From Roseiarcus sp963770275 (GTDB lineage Bacteria; Pseudomonadota; Alphaproteobacteria; Rhizobiales; Beijerinckiaceae): DNA of 64,000 bases. Location: positions 186,001 to 250,000 of the forward strand of contig CAVYPD010000005.1 of assembly GCA_963770275.1 (NCBI GenBank), written 5' to 3'. Each line of letters opens with the position of its first letter. Positions within the stretch are counted from its first letter, which is position 1. The position numbers and the translations under genes are program-made. Shown one piece after another: positions 1 to 8,638 of this stretch. Under the pieces are notes generated by a model, which did no database searches, was not told the DNA's origin, and saw nothing but the letters and a program-made list of their open reading frames with translations.

Positions 1-1
1 G

Positions 2-145
2 CGCGCGCTTAGGGGGCAGTTCACTCCCAAGCATCACGTCGGGTTCCAGTTCGCCGCCTGGTACTGGCATTTCGTCGACGTGGTGTGGCTGTTCTTGTTC
101 AGCTGCATCTACATCTGGGGATCCTGGGGCGCGACGTTCGAGTAG
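2..145 (+). CDS. Cytochrome c oxidase subunit III, C-terminal fragment
   Basis: The window opens inside this gene, so only the last 47 residues are visible. The stretch WYWHFVDVVWLFLF and the terminal WGSWGATFE are characteristic of the last transmembrane helix of heme-copper oxidase subunit III (CoxC/CtaE type). The protein is an integral inner-membrane subunit that supports the catalytic subunit I of the terminal oxidase. The reading frame ends in TAG at 143-145. The start and the rest of the operon lie upstream of the window. The family assignment is secure; whether the gene should be called ctaE or coxC cannot be decided here. Confidence 0.85.
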   Translation, partial: RALRGQFTPKHHVGFQFAAWYWHFVDVVWLFLFSCIYIWGSWGATFE

Positions 146-180
146 GCGGCGCGATGGGGTAGGGTAAGCCTCGAGACGCG

Positions 181-579
181 ATGACGGAGCCGCTCGACAA
201 CGTTCGGGCCGGCATGACCGGCCGGCACGAGGTCGTCGTGACGCGTGAACTCACGGTTGGCGCCCATGTGGACGGCATGCCGTTCGTCTTCGGGACCCCC
301 ATGATGATCCTGGCGATGGAGATGGCTTCTGCGGCGGCTGCGGCGCCGCATTTGCCTGGGGGATGGGTGACCGTCGGCAGCGAAGTCAATGTGCGCCATC
401 TCGCGCCGACTCCGGTCGGGCGCACGGTCGTCGCCACTGCACAGGTTCTTGAAGTCTCGGGCCGTTCTATGCTGCTCGCGGTCGAAGCGCATGACGGCGT
501 CCACAAGATCGGCGAGGGGACGCACCGCCGCGGCGCGGTCAACCTGGAGACCTTCGCCAAGCGCCACGCCATCGGGTAG
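181..579 (+). CDS. Thioesterase, fluoroacetyl-CoA-thioesterase-like hotdog family
   Basis: A 132-residue single-domain protein. The segment FVFGTPMMILAMEMAS followed by VGSEVNVRHLAPTPVG and the tail HDGVHKIGEGTHRRGAVN match the FlK-like hotdog thioesterase family, which hydrolyses acyl-CoA thioesters as a homodimer in the cytoplasm. The length is normal for the family. The ATG at 181 follows the oxidase gene by 35 bases, but nothing suggests a functional link. The natural substrate cannot be inferred; many alphaproteobacteria carry such proteins without any fluoroacetate metabolism. Confidence 0.75.
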   Translation: MTEPLDNVRAGMTGRHEVVVTRELTVGAHVDGMPFVFGTPMMILAMEMASAAAAAPHLPGGWVTVGSEVNVRHLAPTPVGRTVVATAQVLEVSGRSMLLAVEAHDGVHKIGEGTHRRGAVNLETFAKRHAIG

Positions 580-720
580 CCGGCCTGCGATGCCGGCGCG
601 GCGAGTTTTGACGTTGGTCGCGTCTCGATGATCTTTGCTCGCGACAATTGCCGGCAATCTGTTAAGGGAGCTTCGGGGGAAATCTGATCGCTGGAAGAGC
701 GGCGAGAACGTGAGCAGCCG

Positions 721-1080
721 ATGTTGGAACGCGTGCAGGACGGGCCAGCGCAGACTGTGGCGTTACGCGCGAGCGGGGCGATCGAGGCTCAGGACGTCGA
801 GGCGGCGATCAACGCGGCCGTCGGAGAAGCCGCAACCGGCCTCGTTGTGATTATCGCCCCGGATTTTGGCGGCGATTTTGCGGAATTGGCGCGTGGGCTT
901 GCGACCTCCGCGCTCGCCCACAAGTCGTTGGTCAAGCTCGCTGTCGTCGTCGACGCTGAACAGATGGACGGAGCCAGGCTCAACAGCTTTGAGGCCTCGC
1001 CCGTTCACATCCGCCAATTCGCTCGCGCCGACGAGAGCGCCGCGCTCGAATGGGCGGCGGCAGCCCGGCGAGGGGAGTAG
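721..1080 (+). CDS. SpoIIAA-like (STAS/SEC14-related) small protein
   Basis: A soluble protein of 119 residues. Its pattern (N-terminal 'ALRASGAIEAQDVEAAI', central hydrophobic strand 'KLAVVVDAEQMD', C-terminal 'RQFARADESAALEWA') resembles the SpoIIAA-like family (PF11964). This family has an alpha/beta fold related to STAS domains and no established enzymatic role. No signal peptide or membrane segment is visible. It lies 58 bases upstream of the alkB-like gene on the same strand and could be co-transcribed with it. The assignment rests on pattern similarity only. Confidence 0.6.
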   Translation: MLERVQDGPAQTVALRASGAIEAQDVEAAINAAVGEAATGLVVIIAPDFGGDFAELARGLATSALAHKSLVKLAVVVDAEQMDGARLNSFEASPVHIRQFARADESAALEWAAAARRGE

Positions 1081-1137
1081 AGCAGACGCCTGCCGGGGCG
1101 CCTTGGATAGCCTCCGGCGCCGCTTATCTATGGGCGG

Positions 1138-1776
1138 ATGAATGCTCCAACCCGCCGCGCCCGTCCCGCGTCGCCCTCCAGCCAGACCGATCTCTTTGCC
1201 GCGTCCTCGGGCCTACCGGAGGGGTTCCGCTATTATGCGGACGTTCTGTCCGTCGAGGAAGAGGAAGCGCTTGCCCACGAACTTGGCGCGCTTCCATTCA
1301 AGCCGTTCGACTTTCAAGGATTTCTGGCCAACCGCCAAGTCGTGAGCTTCGGCTACCGCTATGACTATGATCGTCGCGCGGTCGTGGAGGCTGCGCCGTT
1401 TCCGTCGTTTCTCATTCCTCTGCGGCGCAAGGTCGCCGCGATTTTCGACCGCCCGGAGGAAATCTTCAGCCAGGTTCTCATCAACGAATATCGGCCCGGC
1501 GCTGGAATCGGCTGGCATCGAGACAAGGCGCAGTTCGACGAAGTCGTCGGCGTGTCGCTGCTTGCACCTTGCACTCTGCGCTTTCGCCGCAAGGCGGGCC
1601 AAACTTGGGACCGCGCGTCGCTCACGGCTGAGCCGCGTTCGGCTTATCTGCTTTCGGGGCCCGCGCGCACGGTCTGGGAGCACAGCATTCCCGCTCTCGA
1701 CCGGCTTCGCTATTCGATCACCTTGCGGACGCTGGTTGCTTCTGACCAAGAGCGCCCATTCTCCGCCTCGTCCTGA
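1138..1776 (+). CDS. alkB: AlkB-like 2-oxoglutarate/Fe(II) dioxygenase (alkylated DNA repair)
   Basis: 212 residues, the usual AlkB length. The 2OG-Fe(II) motif is complete: H127 and D129 in GWHRDK, the distal H182 in WEHSIP, and the 2-oxoglutarate-binding arginine pair R191/R197 in RYSITLR. The LINEYRPGAGIGWH segment is typical of the AlkB nucleotide-recognition region. The enzyme oxidatively removes methyl groups from DNA bases such as 1-methyladenine and 3-methylcytosine. It is probably one of several AlkB homologues in the genome. It is followed on the opposite strand by the SDR gene in a convergent arrangement. Confidence 0.85.
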   Translation: MNAPTRRARPASPSSQTDLFAASSGLPEGFRYYADVLSVEEEEALAHELGALPFKPFDFQGFLANRQVVSFGYRYDYDRRAVVEAAPFPSFLIPLRRKVAAIFDRPEEIFSQVLINEYRPGAGIGWHRDKAQFDEVVGVSLLAPCTLRFRRKAGQTWDRASLTAEPRSAYLLSGPARTVWEHSIPALDRLRYSITLRTLVASDQERPFSASS

Positions 1777-1879
1777 ATAGCGCGGCCAGGAGAAGGCGCC
1801 CAGCCATAGGGCGTCCTTCCGGACGGAGCTGTGAGCCAGCCGAATGAGGCCCGCAGCCCATTCCGACGATCGTTTTCCT

Positions 1880-2632
1880 TCAACGTCCGCCCGAGACCGT
1901 CACCACGCTGCCGGTGACAAAGGCGGCCGCTGGCGAGATGAGCCAGGCCGCGGCCTCCGCGATCTCTTCGGGAGCGCCGACGCGGCGCAAGGGAGTCATC
2001 CCCTCGATGCGCTCGCGGAAGCCTGGCTGGGCGATCTGGTCGCGGGTCAGGTCGGTTGCGGTGAAGCCGGGCGCAACCGCATTGACCCGGATGCCTTCGG
2101 GCCCGACCTCGGTTGCAAGGCCCTTGGTGAAGCTCTCGACGGCCCCCTTGGTCGCTGCGTAGCTCGCGAGCCCCGGCAGCCCACCAAGCCTCGCGGCGAT
2201 CGACGAGATGTTGACGATCGATCCACCGCCGCCGCCGTGCTTGGTCGAGAGTCGGAGGACGGCCTCCTTGCAGGCGAGGATGGTCCCAATCACGTTGATC
2301 TGAAAGAGCTGCGTCAGCTCCGCAGCTTCCCGCTGGTCGGTCGTGACGGCGGCTCCCGTGACGCCGGCGTTATTGACGAGGCCGGCGAGCGGTCCGAGCG
2401 CTTTCGTCGCCTGTTCAAATAGCCGAGGAAGCTGAGCTGCGTCCGCGACATCGGCCTGGAACGCCTGCGCCCGGCCGCCTGACTTCTTGATCTCCGCGAC
2501 GGTCGTCTCGGCGGCCTTGGCGTCAGCGGTGTAGTTGACCGCGACCGCATGGCCGTCCGCGGCGAGACGGCGGCAGATGGCTGCGCCAATGCCGCGCGAA
2601 CCTCCGGTGACAATGATGAGGCCTGAAGGCAT
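1880..2632 (-). CDS. Short-chain dehydrogenase/reductase (SDR family)
   Basis: A classical SDR of 250 residues. The N-terminal cofactor motif TGGSRGIG, the NNAG motif, the catalytic serine in NISS, and YAATKGA carrying the YxxxK dyad are all present. The C-terminal VSGG lies near the substrate pocket. The basic residue in the glycine-rich loop suggests NADPH use. I chose the ATG at 2632 because a GGAG sits about 8 bases upstream; an in-frame start 16 codons earlier would add a non-homologous leader. It resembles the sugar dehydrogenase/FabG-like group. The substrate is unknown. Confidence 0.8.
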   Translation of the reverse strand: MPSGLIIVTGGSRGIGAAICRRLAADGHAVAVNYTADAKAAETTVAEIKKSGGRAQAFQADVADAAQLPRLFEQATKALGPLAGLVNNAGVTGAAVTTDQREAAELTQLFQINVIGTILACKEAVLRLSTKHGGGGGSIVNISSIAARLGGLPGLASYAATKGAVESFTKGLATEVGPEGIRVNAVAPGFTATDLTRDQIAQPGFRERIEGMTPLRRVGAPEEIAEAAAWLISPAAAFVTGSVVTVSGGR

Positions 2633-2716
2633 GGCGACACTCCACGATTTTCGAGGATGTTCGGTCGATCTTGAAGCCAAAGCCTTCGTCTGGTCAATTC
2701 AACCGCGCGTTACGCA

Positions 2717-3493
2717 CTACGGCTTGAGGCGCCATCCGGTGTGGAAGATCCATGCCAGAACCGCGAGGCAAACGGCGATGAACAGCGCCGTGAAGCCGAG
2801 GCTCGCGCCGACGCTGACGTCGCCCTGGCCATAGAAGCTCCAACGAAAGCCGCTGATCAGATAGACCACGGGATTGAACAGACTGACCGCGCGCCAGAAG
2901 GGCGGCAACATGTCGATCGAATAAAAGGCGCCGCCGAGAAACGTGAGCGGCGTCACCACCAGCGAAGGGATAACCGCGAGCTGCTCGAAGTTCTTGGCCC
3001 AGATGCCAATGATGAAGCCGAACAGGCTAAAGGCGATCGAGGTCAGCGCGAGAAAGGCGATCATCCAGAACGGGTGTTCGATGCGCAGCGGCACCAACAG
3101 CGCGGCGGTTGTAAGAATGATGAGGCCGATCGCGATCGACTTGGTCGCTGCGGCGCCGACATAGGCGCAGACCGCCTCAATCGCGGATATCGGGGCCGAG
3201 AGGAGCTCGTAGATCTGACCCGTGAACTTGGGGAAGTAAATGCCAATCGACGCGTTGGAGATGCTCTGCGTGAGAAGCGAGAGCATCATGAGGCCCGGCA
3301 CGATGAAGGCGCCGTAGCTGACCCCGCTCACTTCGCGAATGCGGCCGCCGATCGCCGCTCCGAAGACGATAAAATAGAGCGCGGTCGTGATGACGGGAGT
3401 CGCGACGCTCTGCAGAATGGTGCGCTGCGTGCGCTGCATTTCGGCGCGGTAAATCGACCAAACGCCGCTCAGGTTGATCGCCGAAACCGTCAC
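2717..3493 (-). CDS. ABC-2 type transporter permease (YadH-like)
   Basis: 258 residues with six predicted membrane segments. The family hallmarks are FIVFGAAIGGRI near the N terminus and LTFLGGAFYSIDMLPPFW before the last helices, typical of ABC-2 permeases of the YadH group. It forms the inner-membrane part of an exporter together with the ATPase encoded immediately upstream; the two genes overlap by four bases (ATGA), so they are translationally coupled. Substrates of this group range from drugs to lipids or polysaccharides, and none can be named here. Confidence 0.85.
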   Translation of the reverse strand: MTVSAINLSGVWSIYRAEMQRTQRTILQSVATPVITTALYFIVFGAAIGGRIREVSGVSYGAFIVPGLMMLSLLTQSISNASIGIYFPKFTGQIYELLSAPISAIEAVCAYVGAAATKSIAIGLIILTTAALLVPLRIEHPFWMIAFLALTSIAFSLFGFIIGIWAKNFEQLAVIPSLVVTPLTFLGGAFYSIDMLPPFWRAVSLFNPVVYLISGFRWSFYGQGDVSVGASLGFTALFIAVCLAVLAWIFHTGWRLKP

Positions 3494-4416
3494 GCGGCGC
3501 GCCCCACGAGGTCAACGAAAATGTCCTCGAGCGTGGTTGTGCTGGTGTCGAGATCCTTGAAATCGATGCCGATCTCGTTGAGGCGACGCAAAAGCGTCGG
3601 CACCCCGGTGTCCTCAGCTCCCGCGGAAAAGCGATAGGAAAGGCGCCGGCCGTCGTCCTCGAGTTCGAGCGGCCAGCCGGCCAGCTCTGTGGGAAGCGCC
3701 GGCAGCGGCTTCTGCAGCGCGAGCGTCAGGCGCCGTTTGCCAAGCTTGCGCATGAGCGCCGCTTTCTCCTCCACCAGCACGATCCGGCCGTTATTGATGA
3801 CGCCGACGCGGTCCGCCATCTCCTCTGCTTCCTCGATATAGTGGGTGGTCAGAATGACCGTGACGCCCTGGCTGCGCAGGCGTCGCACCAGCGCCCACAT
3901 GTCGCGTCGCAGATTGACGTCGACGCCGGCGGTCGGCTCGTCGAGGAACAGCACGTCTGGCTCATGAGCAAGCGCCTTGGCGATCATGACCCGCCGTTTC
4001 ATGCCGCCCGACAATTCGACGATCCGCGTATCGCGTTTGTCCCACAAGGAAAGTTCGCGCAGCAATTGCTCGATATAGGCGGGATTGGGCGGCCGCCCGA
4101 ACAGACCACGACTGAACGTCGCGGCTCGCCAAACGGTGGAGAAGATATCGAGCGCAATCTCTTGGGGCACGAGCCCGACGATAGACCGCGCGGCGCGATA
4201 GTCCCGGACGACATCGTGTCCATCGATGAGGACTTTGCCTGAAGTCATCGACACGGAGCCGCAGACGACCCCGATGAGCGTCGTCTTGCCGGCGCCGTTC
4301 GGACCCAAAAGAGCAAAAATCTCGCCTCTGTCGATCTCCAGATCGATCGCGTGGAGAGCGACGAGGCCTGACTTGTAACGCTTGGTTACAGCGGCGATCG
4401 ATATCATCGGCGGCAT
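3490..4416 (-). CDS. ABC transporter ATP-binding protein (YadG-like)
   Basis: 308 residues. The nucleotide-binding domain has Walker A GPNGAGKTT, signature LSGGMKRRV, Walker B VLFLDEPTAGVD and the H-loop TTHY. A C-terminal extension of about 80 residues (with TTTLEDIFVDLVG) is typical of the ATPases that pair with ABC-2 permeases. It powers the exporter whose permease follows with a four-base overlap. Upstream (4417-4631) the strand carries about 215 bases without a gene, presumably holding the operon promoter. Confidence 0.88.
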   Translation of the reverse strand: MPPMISIAAVTKRYKSGLVALHAIDLEIDRGEIFALLGPNGAGKTTLIGVVCGSVSMTSGKVLIDGHDVVRDYRAARSIVGLVPQEIALDIFSTVWRAATFSRGLFGRPPNPAYIEQLLRELSLWDKRDTRIVELSGGMKRRVMIAKALAHEPDVLFLDEPTAGVDVNLRRDMWALVRRLRSQGVTVILTTHYIEEAEEMADRVGVINNGRIVLVEEKAALMRKLGKRRLTLALQKPLPALPTELAGWPLELEDDGRRLSYRFSAGAEDTGVPTLLRRLNEIGIDFKDLDTSTTTLEDIFVDLVGRAA

Positions 4417-4631
4417 CGCCGGCTCTCCCCCAGTAGGCGCGTTTCGAGACGCGGCTAGCGGGGCGGCGACGGCGCCGCGCGCGGGCCGGGGCCGCGAACC
4501 TCCGGCCGCGAGCCCGCTATGTAGGCGCCTGGAGGCCGCACGTCATCCCCTCGGCGCGGCGGCTTCACAGGAAAGCGCGCAGCGGAGACGCATTCAGCGC
4601 CAATCCGGATCTACCAAATCGTCGACGGGAA

Positions 4632-4949
4632 TCAGAACGCCATCGGCACGAAGAAGCAATAGATGCCGGATTGTCCGTTCGCCCCATCGTCCCGGTAGAA
4701 GATCCAATAATCTCCATCCTGGCTCGGCAGCGCCTGGACGACGGGAATGCGGCGGACGTAACCGTCGACCGAGTAATAGTCGTCCGAGATCCGGTGCACC
4801 TGCTCGGGCCGAAGGTGGTGCGCGTCCGCCGGCCCGCAGCACGAAGCTTTCACCCAGTCGGGAATAGCTTTTCCGTCCGACCAGTAGTCATGCGCGTCCG
4901 CGCCGCCAGCGGACAAAGCAAACAACAACACAGCGATTCGAGCGATCAT
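4632..4949 (-). CDS. Small secreted protein of unknown function
   Basis: 105 residues with a clear signal peptide (MIARIAVLLFALSAGGADA) and predicted cleavage before HDYW. The mature part contains a Cys-Cys pair (SCCGPADAH) and an aromatic-rich C-terminal half (DYWIFYRDDG). Alphaproteobacteria commonly encode short periplasmic proteins with this HDxW...CCG pattern, but no function is established. Metal or heme binding through the CC/His cluster is conceivable and unproven. It stands alone between the ABC exporter and parC. Confidence 0.7.
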   Translation of the reverse strand: MIARIAVLLFALSAGGADAHDYWSDGKAIPDWVKASCCGPADAHHLRPEQVHRISDDYYSVDGYVRRIPVVQALPSQDGDYWIFYRDDGANGQSGIYCFFVPMAF

Positions 4950-5324
4950 CTCAGTCCCCTTTGCGGGTTCTAAGTTGGAGTGATGCCGAATCCCTGGGAG
5001 TCTTCCTCCTCTAAACCCAAGTCCACGCTGAACTCCGCCTCAGCAAGTCTCATGCCGACGGCTCGACTCAGTGATGTAATGCTCTACTTGAGCCGCTCAA
5101 TGGGCAAGCGAGCGTTCACGACATATTTGAGGAGTTCACTCAAAAATGATTGTGCAATTTCATCCAGCGCGTGCGCGGGCCATCTGGGCGCATTTCGGAG
5201 GACGCATCCCCTGTTCAGGCAACGTTCCCTGACGTTACGTTAGGGGAAAGCGATCAGAGGCCCGCTTAGCGTCCAAAACGCGAACAGCCTTGCGGCGACT
5301 CAAGCCTCGGGGTAACCGCAACCC
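4950..5324. other. Intergenic stretch upstream of parC
   Basis: About 375 bases between the small secreted protein and parC. Both strands carry only short reading frames without family resemblance. It probably holds the divergent promoters of the secreted protein gene and of parC, but I see no convincing -35/-10 pair or operator. Confidence 0.4.
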
Positions 5325-7579
5325 ATGGCCAAACCTGTTCCGCCGCCTCCGGCCCCGCCATCGGTCCCGATCGACATCAACCTGCGCGATGCGCTCGAGG
5401 AGCGCTATCTCGCCTACGCCCTGTCCACCATCATGGGCCGGGCGCTTCCGGACGCTCGCGATGGACTGAAGCCCGTGCACCGCCGCATTCTCTATGGCAT
5501 GCACATTCTCAGGCTCGACCCCGGCACGGCCTTCAAGAAATGCGCGAAGATCGTCGGCGACGTGATGGGCTCGTTTCATCCGCACGGCGACCAGGCGATC
5601 TACGAGGCGCTGGTGCGTCTCGCACAGGACTTCGTCTCGCGCTATCCGCTGGTCGAGGGGCAGGGGAATTTCGGCAACATCGACGGCGATAACGCCGCCG
5701 CTTATCGGTACACCGAAGCGCGCATGACTGATGTGGCGCGCCTCATCATGGAGGGCGTCGACGAAGACTTGGTCGATTGGCGTGACAACTACTCGGGCGA
5801 CGCGAAAGAGCCGATCGTCATGCCGTCGGCGGTGCCGAACCTGCTCGCGAACGGCTCGCAGGGCATCGCGGTCGGCATGGCGACGTCGATTCCGCCGCAC
5901 AACATCGCCGAGCTTTGCGACGCTGCGCTCTACCTCATCGCCCATCCCGACGCTGACGCGCAGGCGCTTGCGACTTTTGTCCCAGGGCCGGATTTCCCGA
6001 CCGGCGGCGTGGTCATCGACGACAGGTCCGCAATCATCGAAACCTACCGGACCGGCCGCGGCGCCTTTCGGGTGAGAGCGCGCTGGACGAAGGAAGATAC
6101 GGGCCGTGGTGGTTGGGTCGCGGTCGTCAATGAAATTCCCTACGGGGTGCAGAAGTCCCGGCTGATCGAGCAGATCGCGAACCTTCTCAACGAGCGCAAA
6201 ATTCCGCTGCTCGCCGACGTCCGGGACGAATCGACCGAGGACGTGCGCATCGTGCTCGAGCCGCGCACCCGCGCGGTCGAGGCCGAAACGCTGATGGAAT
6301 CCCTGTTCAGGATGACCGAGCTCGAGGCGCGCGTCTCGGTCAACATGAACGTGCTGGTCGATGGTGTGACGCCAAGAGTCGTTTCGCTTGGCGAAGCGCT
6401 CAGGCAATGGCTCGATCATCGCCGCAACGTGCTGGTGCGGCGCTCGCGTCACCGGTTGGCGGCGATCGACAAGCGGCTCGAACTGCTCGCCGGCATGATC
6501 ATCGTCTTTCTCAATCTCGACGAGGTCATCCGCATCGTTCGCGAGGACGATGACCCGAAAGAGGCGCTGAAAGCCCGCTTCAGCCTGTCAGAGATGCAGG
6601 CCGTCTACGTTCTCGACACACGGCTCGAGAAGCCTGCGCCGCCTCGAGGAAATGGCGCTGCGCAAGGAACAGGATGAGCTGAGCAAGGAGAAAGCGACGA
6701 TCGAGGGGCTGCTCGCCAGCGAAAAGAAGCAATGGCAGATGATCGCGGTCGAGATCCGCGACGTCAAAAAGAAATTCGGCCCCGACACCAAGCTCGGCCG
6801 GCGACGCACCAGTTTCGAAGCGGCGCCCGACGTCATCGTCGCCGATCTCGCCGAGGCGATGATCGAGCGCGAACCCTTGACCATCGTCGTGTCGCAGAAG
6901 GGCTGGATCCGCGCGATGAAAGGCCAGGTCGCCGATCTGTCCACGGCTACGTTCAAAGGCGACGATGGCTTGAAGACGGCGTTCTTCGCCGAAACGACCT
7001 CGAAGATTCTGGTGCTGGCGAGCGACGGCAAGGTGTTCACGCTCGAAGCCTCGAAATTGCCCGGCGGACGAGGGCAGGGCGAGCCGATCCGCCTCATGGC
7101 CGACATCGACGAGAGCGCTTCCATCGTCGCTGTCTGGGCCTACGCGGCGGGCGTGAAACGCCTCATTGCGTCGAGCGACGGCAACGGCTTCATCGTCGGC
7201 GACGACGAGCTTCTGTCCTCGACACGCAAGGGCAGGGCGGTGCTCAACGTCACGAGCCCGGCGACCGCGGCGCTGATCGTTTCAGCCGCCGGCGACCATG
7301 TCGCAATCATCGGGCAGAACCGCAGGCTGCTCGTGTTCCCGTTTACGCAGCTCAACGAAATGGCGCGCGGCAAGGGCACGCGGCTTCAGCGCTACAAGGA
7401 CGGCGGCATTTCCGACGCCAGGGTCTTCGCTATCGCCGAGGGGCTCACCTGGCGCGACTCGGCCGGGCGCACGTTCACCGTCGCGAAGGCCCGAGCTCAA
7501 GGAGTGGATCGGCAATCGCGCCGAAGCCGGCCGCCTGCCGCCAAAGGGCTTTCCGAAGAACAATCGGTTCGAAGGCTAG
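5325..7579 (+). CDS. parC: DNA topoisomerase IV subunit A (two frameshifts in this sequence)
   Basis: The N-terminal reading frame (ATG 5325) holds the DNA breakage-reunion domain. It includes the QGNFG stretch and the catalytic tyrosine in AAAYRYTEARM, together with the ARDGLKPVHRRILYGM segment. The frame shifts near 6626 and continues as LEEMALRKEQDEL and then the beta-propeller repeats of the C-terminal domain. A second shift near 7489 is needed to reach the conserved tail LKEWIGNRAEAGRLPPKGF, ending at 7579. The joined protein is about 750 residues, the normal ParC size. The enzyme decatenates chromosomes with ParE and is essential, so both shifts are most likely sequencing errors. Confidence 0.9.
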
Positions 7580-7633
7580 GCGCCGCTTCGGGGCCGCCCG
7601 CGCCTTTGGCTGAGGTCGATCGTTTTCAATCAC

Positions 7634-8146
7634 TTAGGCGCCGAAAACTGTCACCTCTTGTGATTCCGCCGGGGCTTCTTCGGCAGGCGAAACGGCATGG
7701 GACAGCCTGAGGGTCGGGAGCGCGGGCGGCGGTGAAGACAGGAGGTCGAGCGCGTCTGGAGGACTGGAGCTAGACTGGCCCCGAGGGGCGGTCAGCCCGT
7801 GATAGCGATCCATCGCCGAAACAACTGTCACGAGCGCCCGCACGGCTTTCAGGTCCCCGCGCTCGAGGGCAGCGTCCGCGAAGCGCAGCGCCTTGGTGAG
7901 CCTCGCGACCTGCAAGTGGACATAGCGTTCCGGCGCGTCGAGCCGACGCCGGGCGACGGCGGCATCGATCTCCCGGCGGATTGTCCGAACGCTGACCTTG
8001 CGGACTTCCGCGATTTGTTCGGGACTGTAGCCGGACGCGAGCAAGTCGAACGAGCTCTGGCTCCAGGCGAGCTTAGCCGCTTTGCGCGCTTTCGCTTGCG
8101 ACCGTTCGCGGGCGCGTCCGGATTGCGGTTCCTGATTTTCGCTCAT
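7634..8146 (-). CDS. Small HTH (homeodomain-like) protein, paralogue of the 59.3-kb gene
   Basis: A 170-residue protein from ATG 8146. Residues 28-60 read as a helix-turn-helix (LLASGYSPEQIAEVRKVSVR, then TIRREIDAAV). A helical segment with ALERGDLKAVRALVTVVSAM follows, then a low-complexity Ser/Pro tail. The same HTH-plus-helix architecture occurs at 59315-59794. These proteins resemble phage terminase-small-subunit or resolvase-type HTH modules, but I cannot name a family. The start has only a weak ribosome site; an in-frame ATG 13 codons upstream is possible. Confidence 0.6.
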   Translation of the reverse strand: MSENQEPQSGRARERSQAKARKAAKLAWSQSSFDLLASGYSPEQIAEVRKVSVRTIRREIDAAVARRRLDAPERYVHLQVARLTKALRFADAALERGDLKAVRALVTVVSAMDRYHGLTAPRGQSSSSPPDALDLLSSPPPALPTLRLSHAVSPAEEAPAESQEVTVFGA

Positions 8147-8257
8147 CGCTGGCCCATCGGTGGATATGGACTGAGAGAACACCATAAGGCATATTCTGCT
8201 TTTCAGCAAGGCAATGTTGGCGCTTATAGCAATACTTGTTGATTGACTTGACTCTGC

Positions 8258-8404
8258 CGTCATGGCCGGCCTTGTGCCGGCCGTCCACGCGGCCCCGGCT
8301 CCGCCATCGGTCATCGGCGCGGATAATTACTTATAATCAATGCATTAGATTGGACCGACCGTGTTCTCGTCGATGGCCGGGTCGAGCCCGGCCAAGACGC
8401 CCGG
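8258..8404. repeat. Pair of GGCCGG-type intergenic palindromes (REP-like)
   Basis: Two short imperfect palindromes lie about 100 bases apart: one around 8262-8290 (ATGGCCGGCCTTGTGCCGGC) and one around 8368-8396 (ATGGCCGGGTCGAGCCCGGC). Similar sequences are scattered through many Rhizobiales genomes as extragenic palindromes. They lie in the roughly 490-base gap between the HTH gene and the EamA permease, which otherwise holds no gene. Confidence 0.5.
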
Positions 8405-8555
8405 AACTGGCCACGTATATAAATAAACCAACAGGTATCCCTATAAGAGCCACAATGTCGCAAAGGGTCCATCCAGGGCGAGAGCTGAGGATGGAATGGC
8501 GAGTCCGGTTGGCCGCACGAGGCCTCGCGCCTCCGGCTCTGTCTCCGTGAAGTCG

Positions 8556-8577
8556 GCGATCACGAAAGCGTGATCGC
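8556..8577 (+). other. Perfect 9-bp stem-loop upstream of the EamA gene
   Basis: GCGATCACG and CGTGATCGC are perfectly complementary around an AAAG tetraloop. The hairpin lies 62 bases before the ATG of the EamA permease. There is no T-run after it, so it is not a typical intrinsic terminator; it may be a leader structure or a regulator site. Confidence 0.4.
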
Positions 8578-8638
8578 TCCGTGAGCGATCTTCTCACCAA
8601 ACCGTGAGCGGAAATGCCGAGCCCTGCGTACTGATTGC

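Noticed and set aside
2741..3637. Long open frame of 298 codons on the plus strand opposite the ABC permease and ATPase
   Set aside because: It is a charged, Arg/Asp/Glu-rich shadow of the real minus-strand genes, with no homology.
5235..6452. 405-codon frame on the minus strand across parC
   Set aside because: Antisense shadow of parC caused by high GC; composition is His/Arg/Asp-rich and unlike any family.
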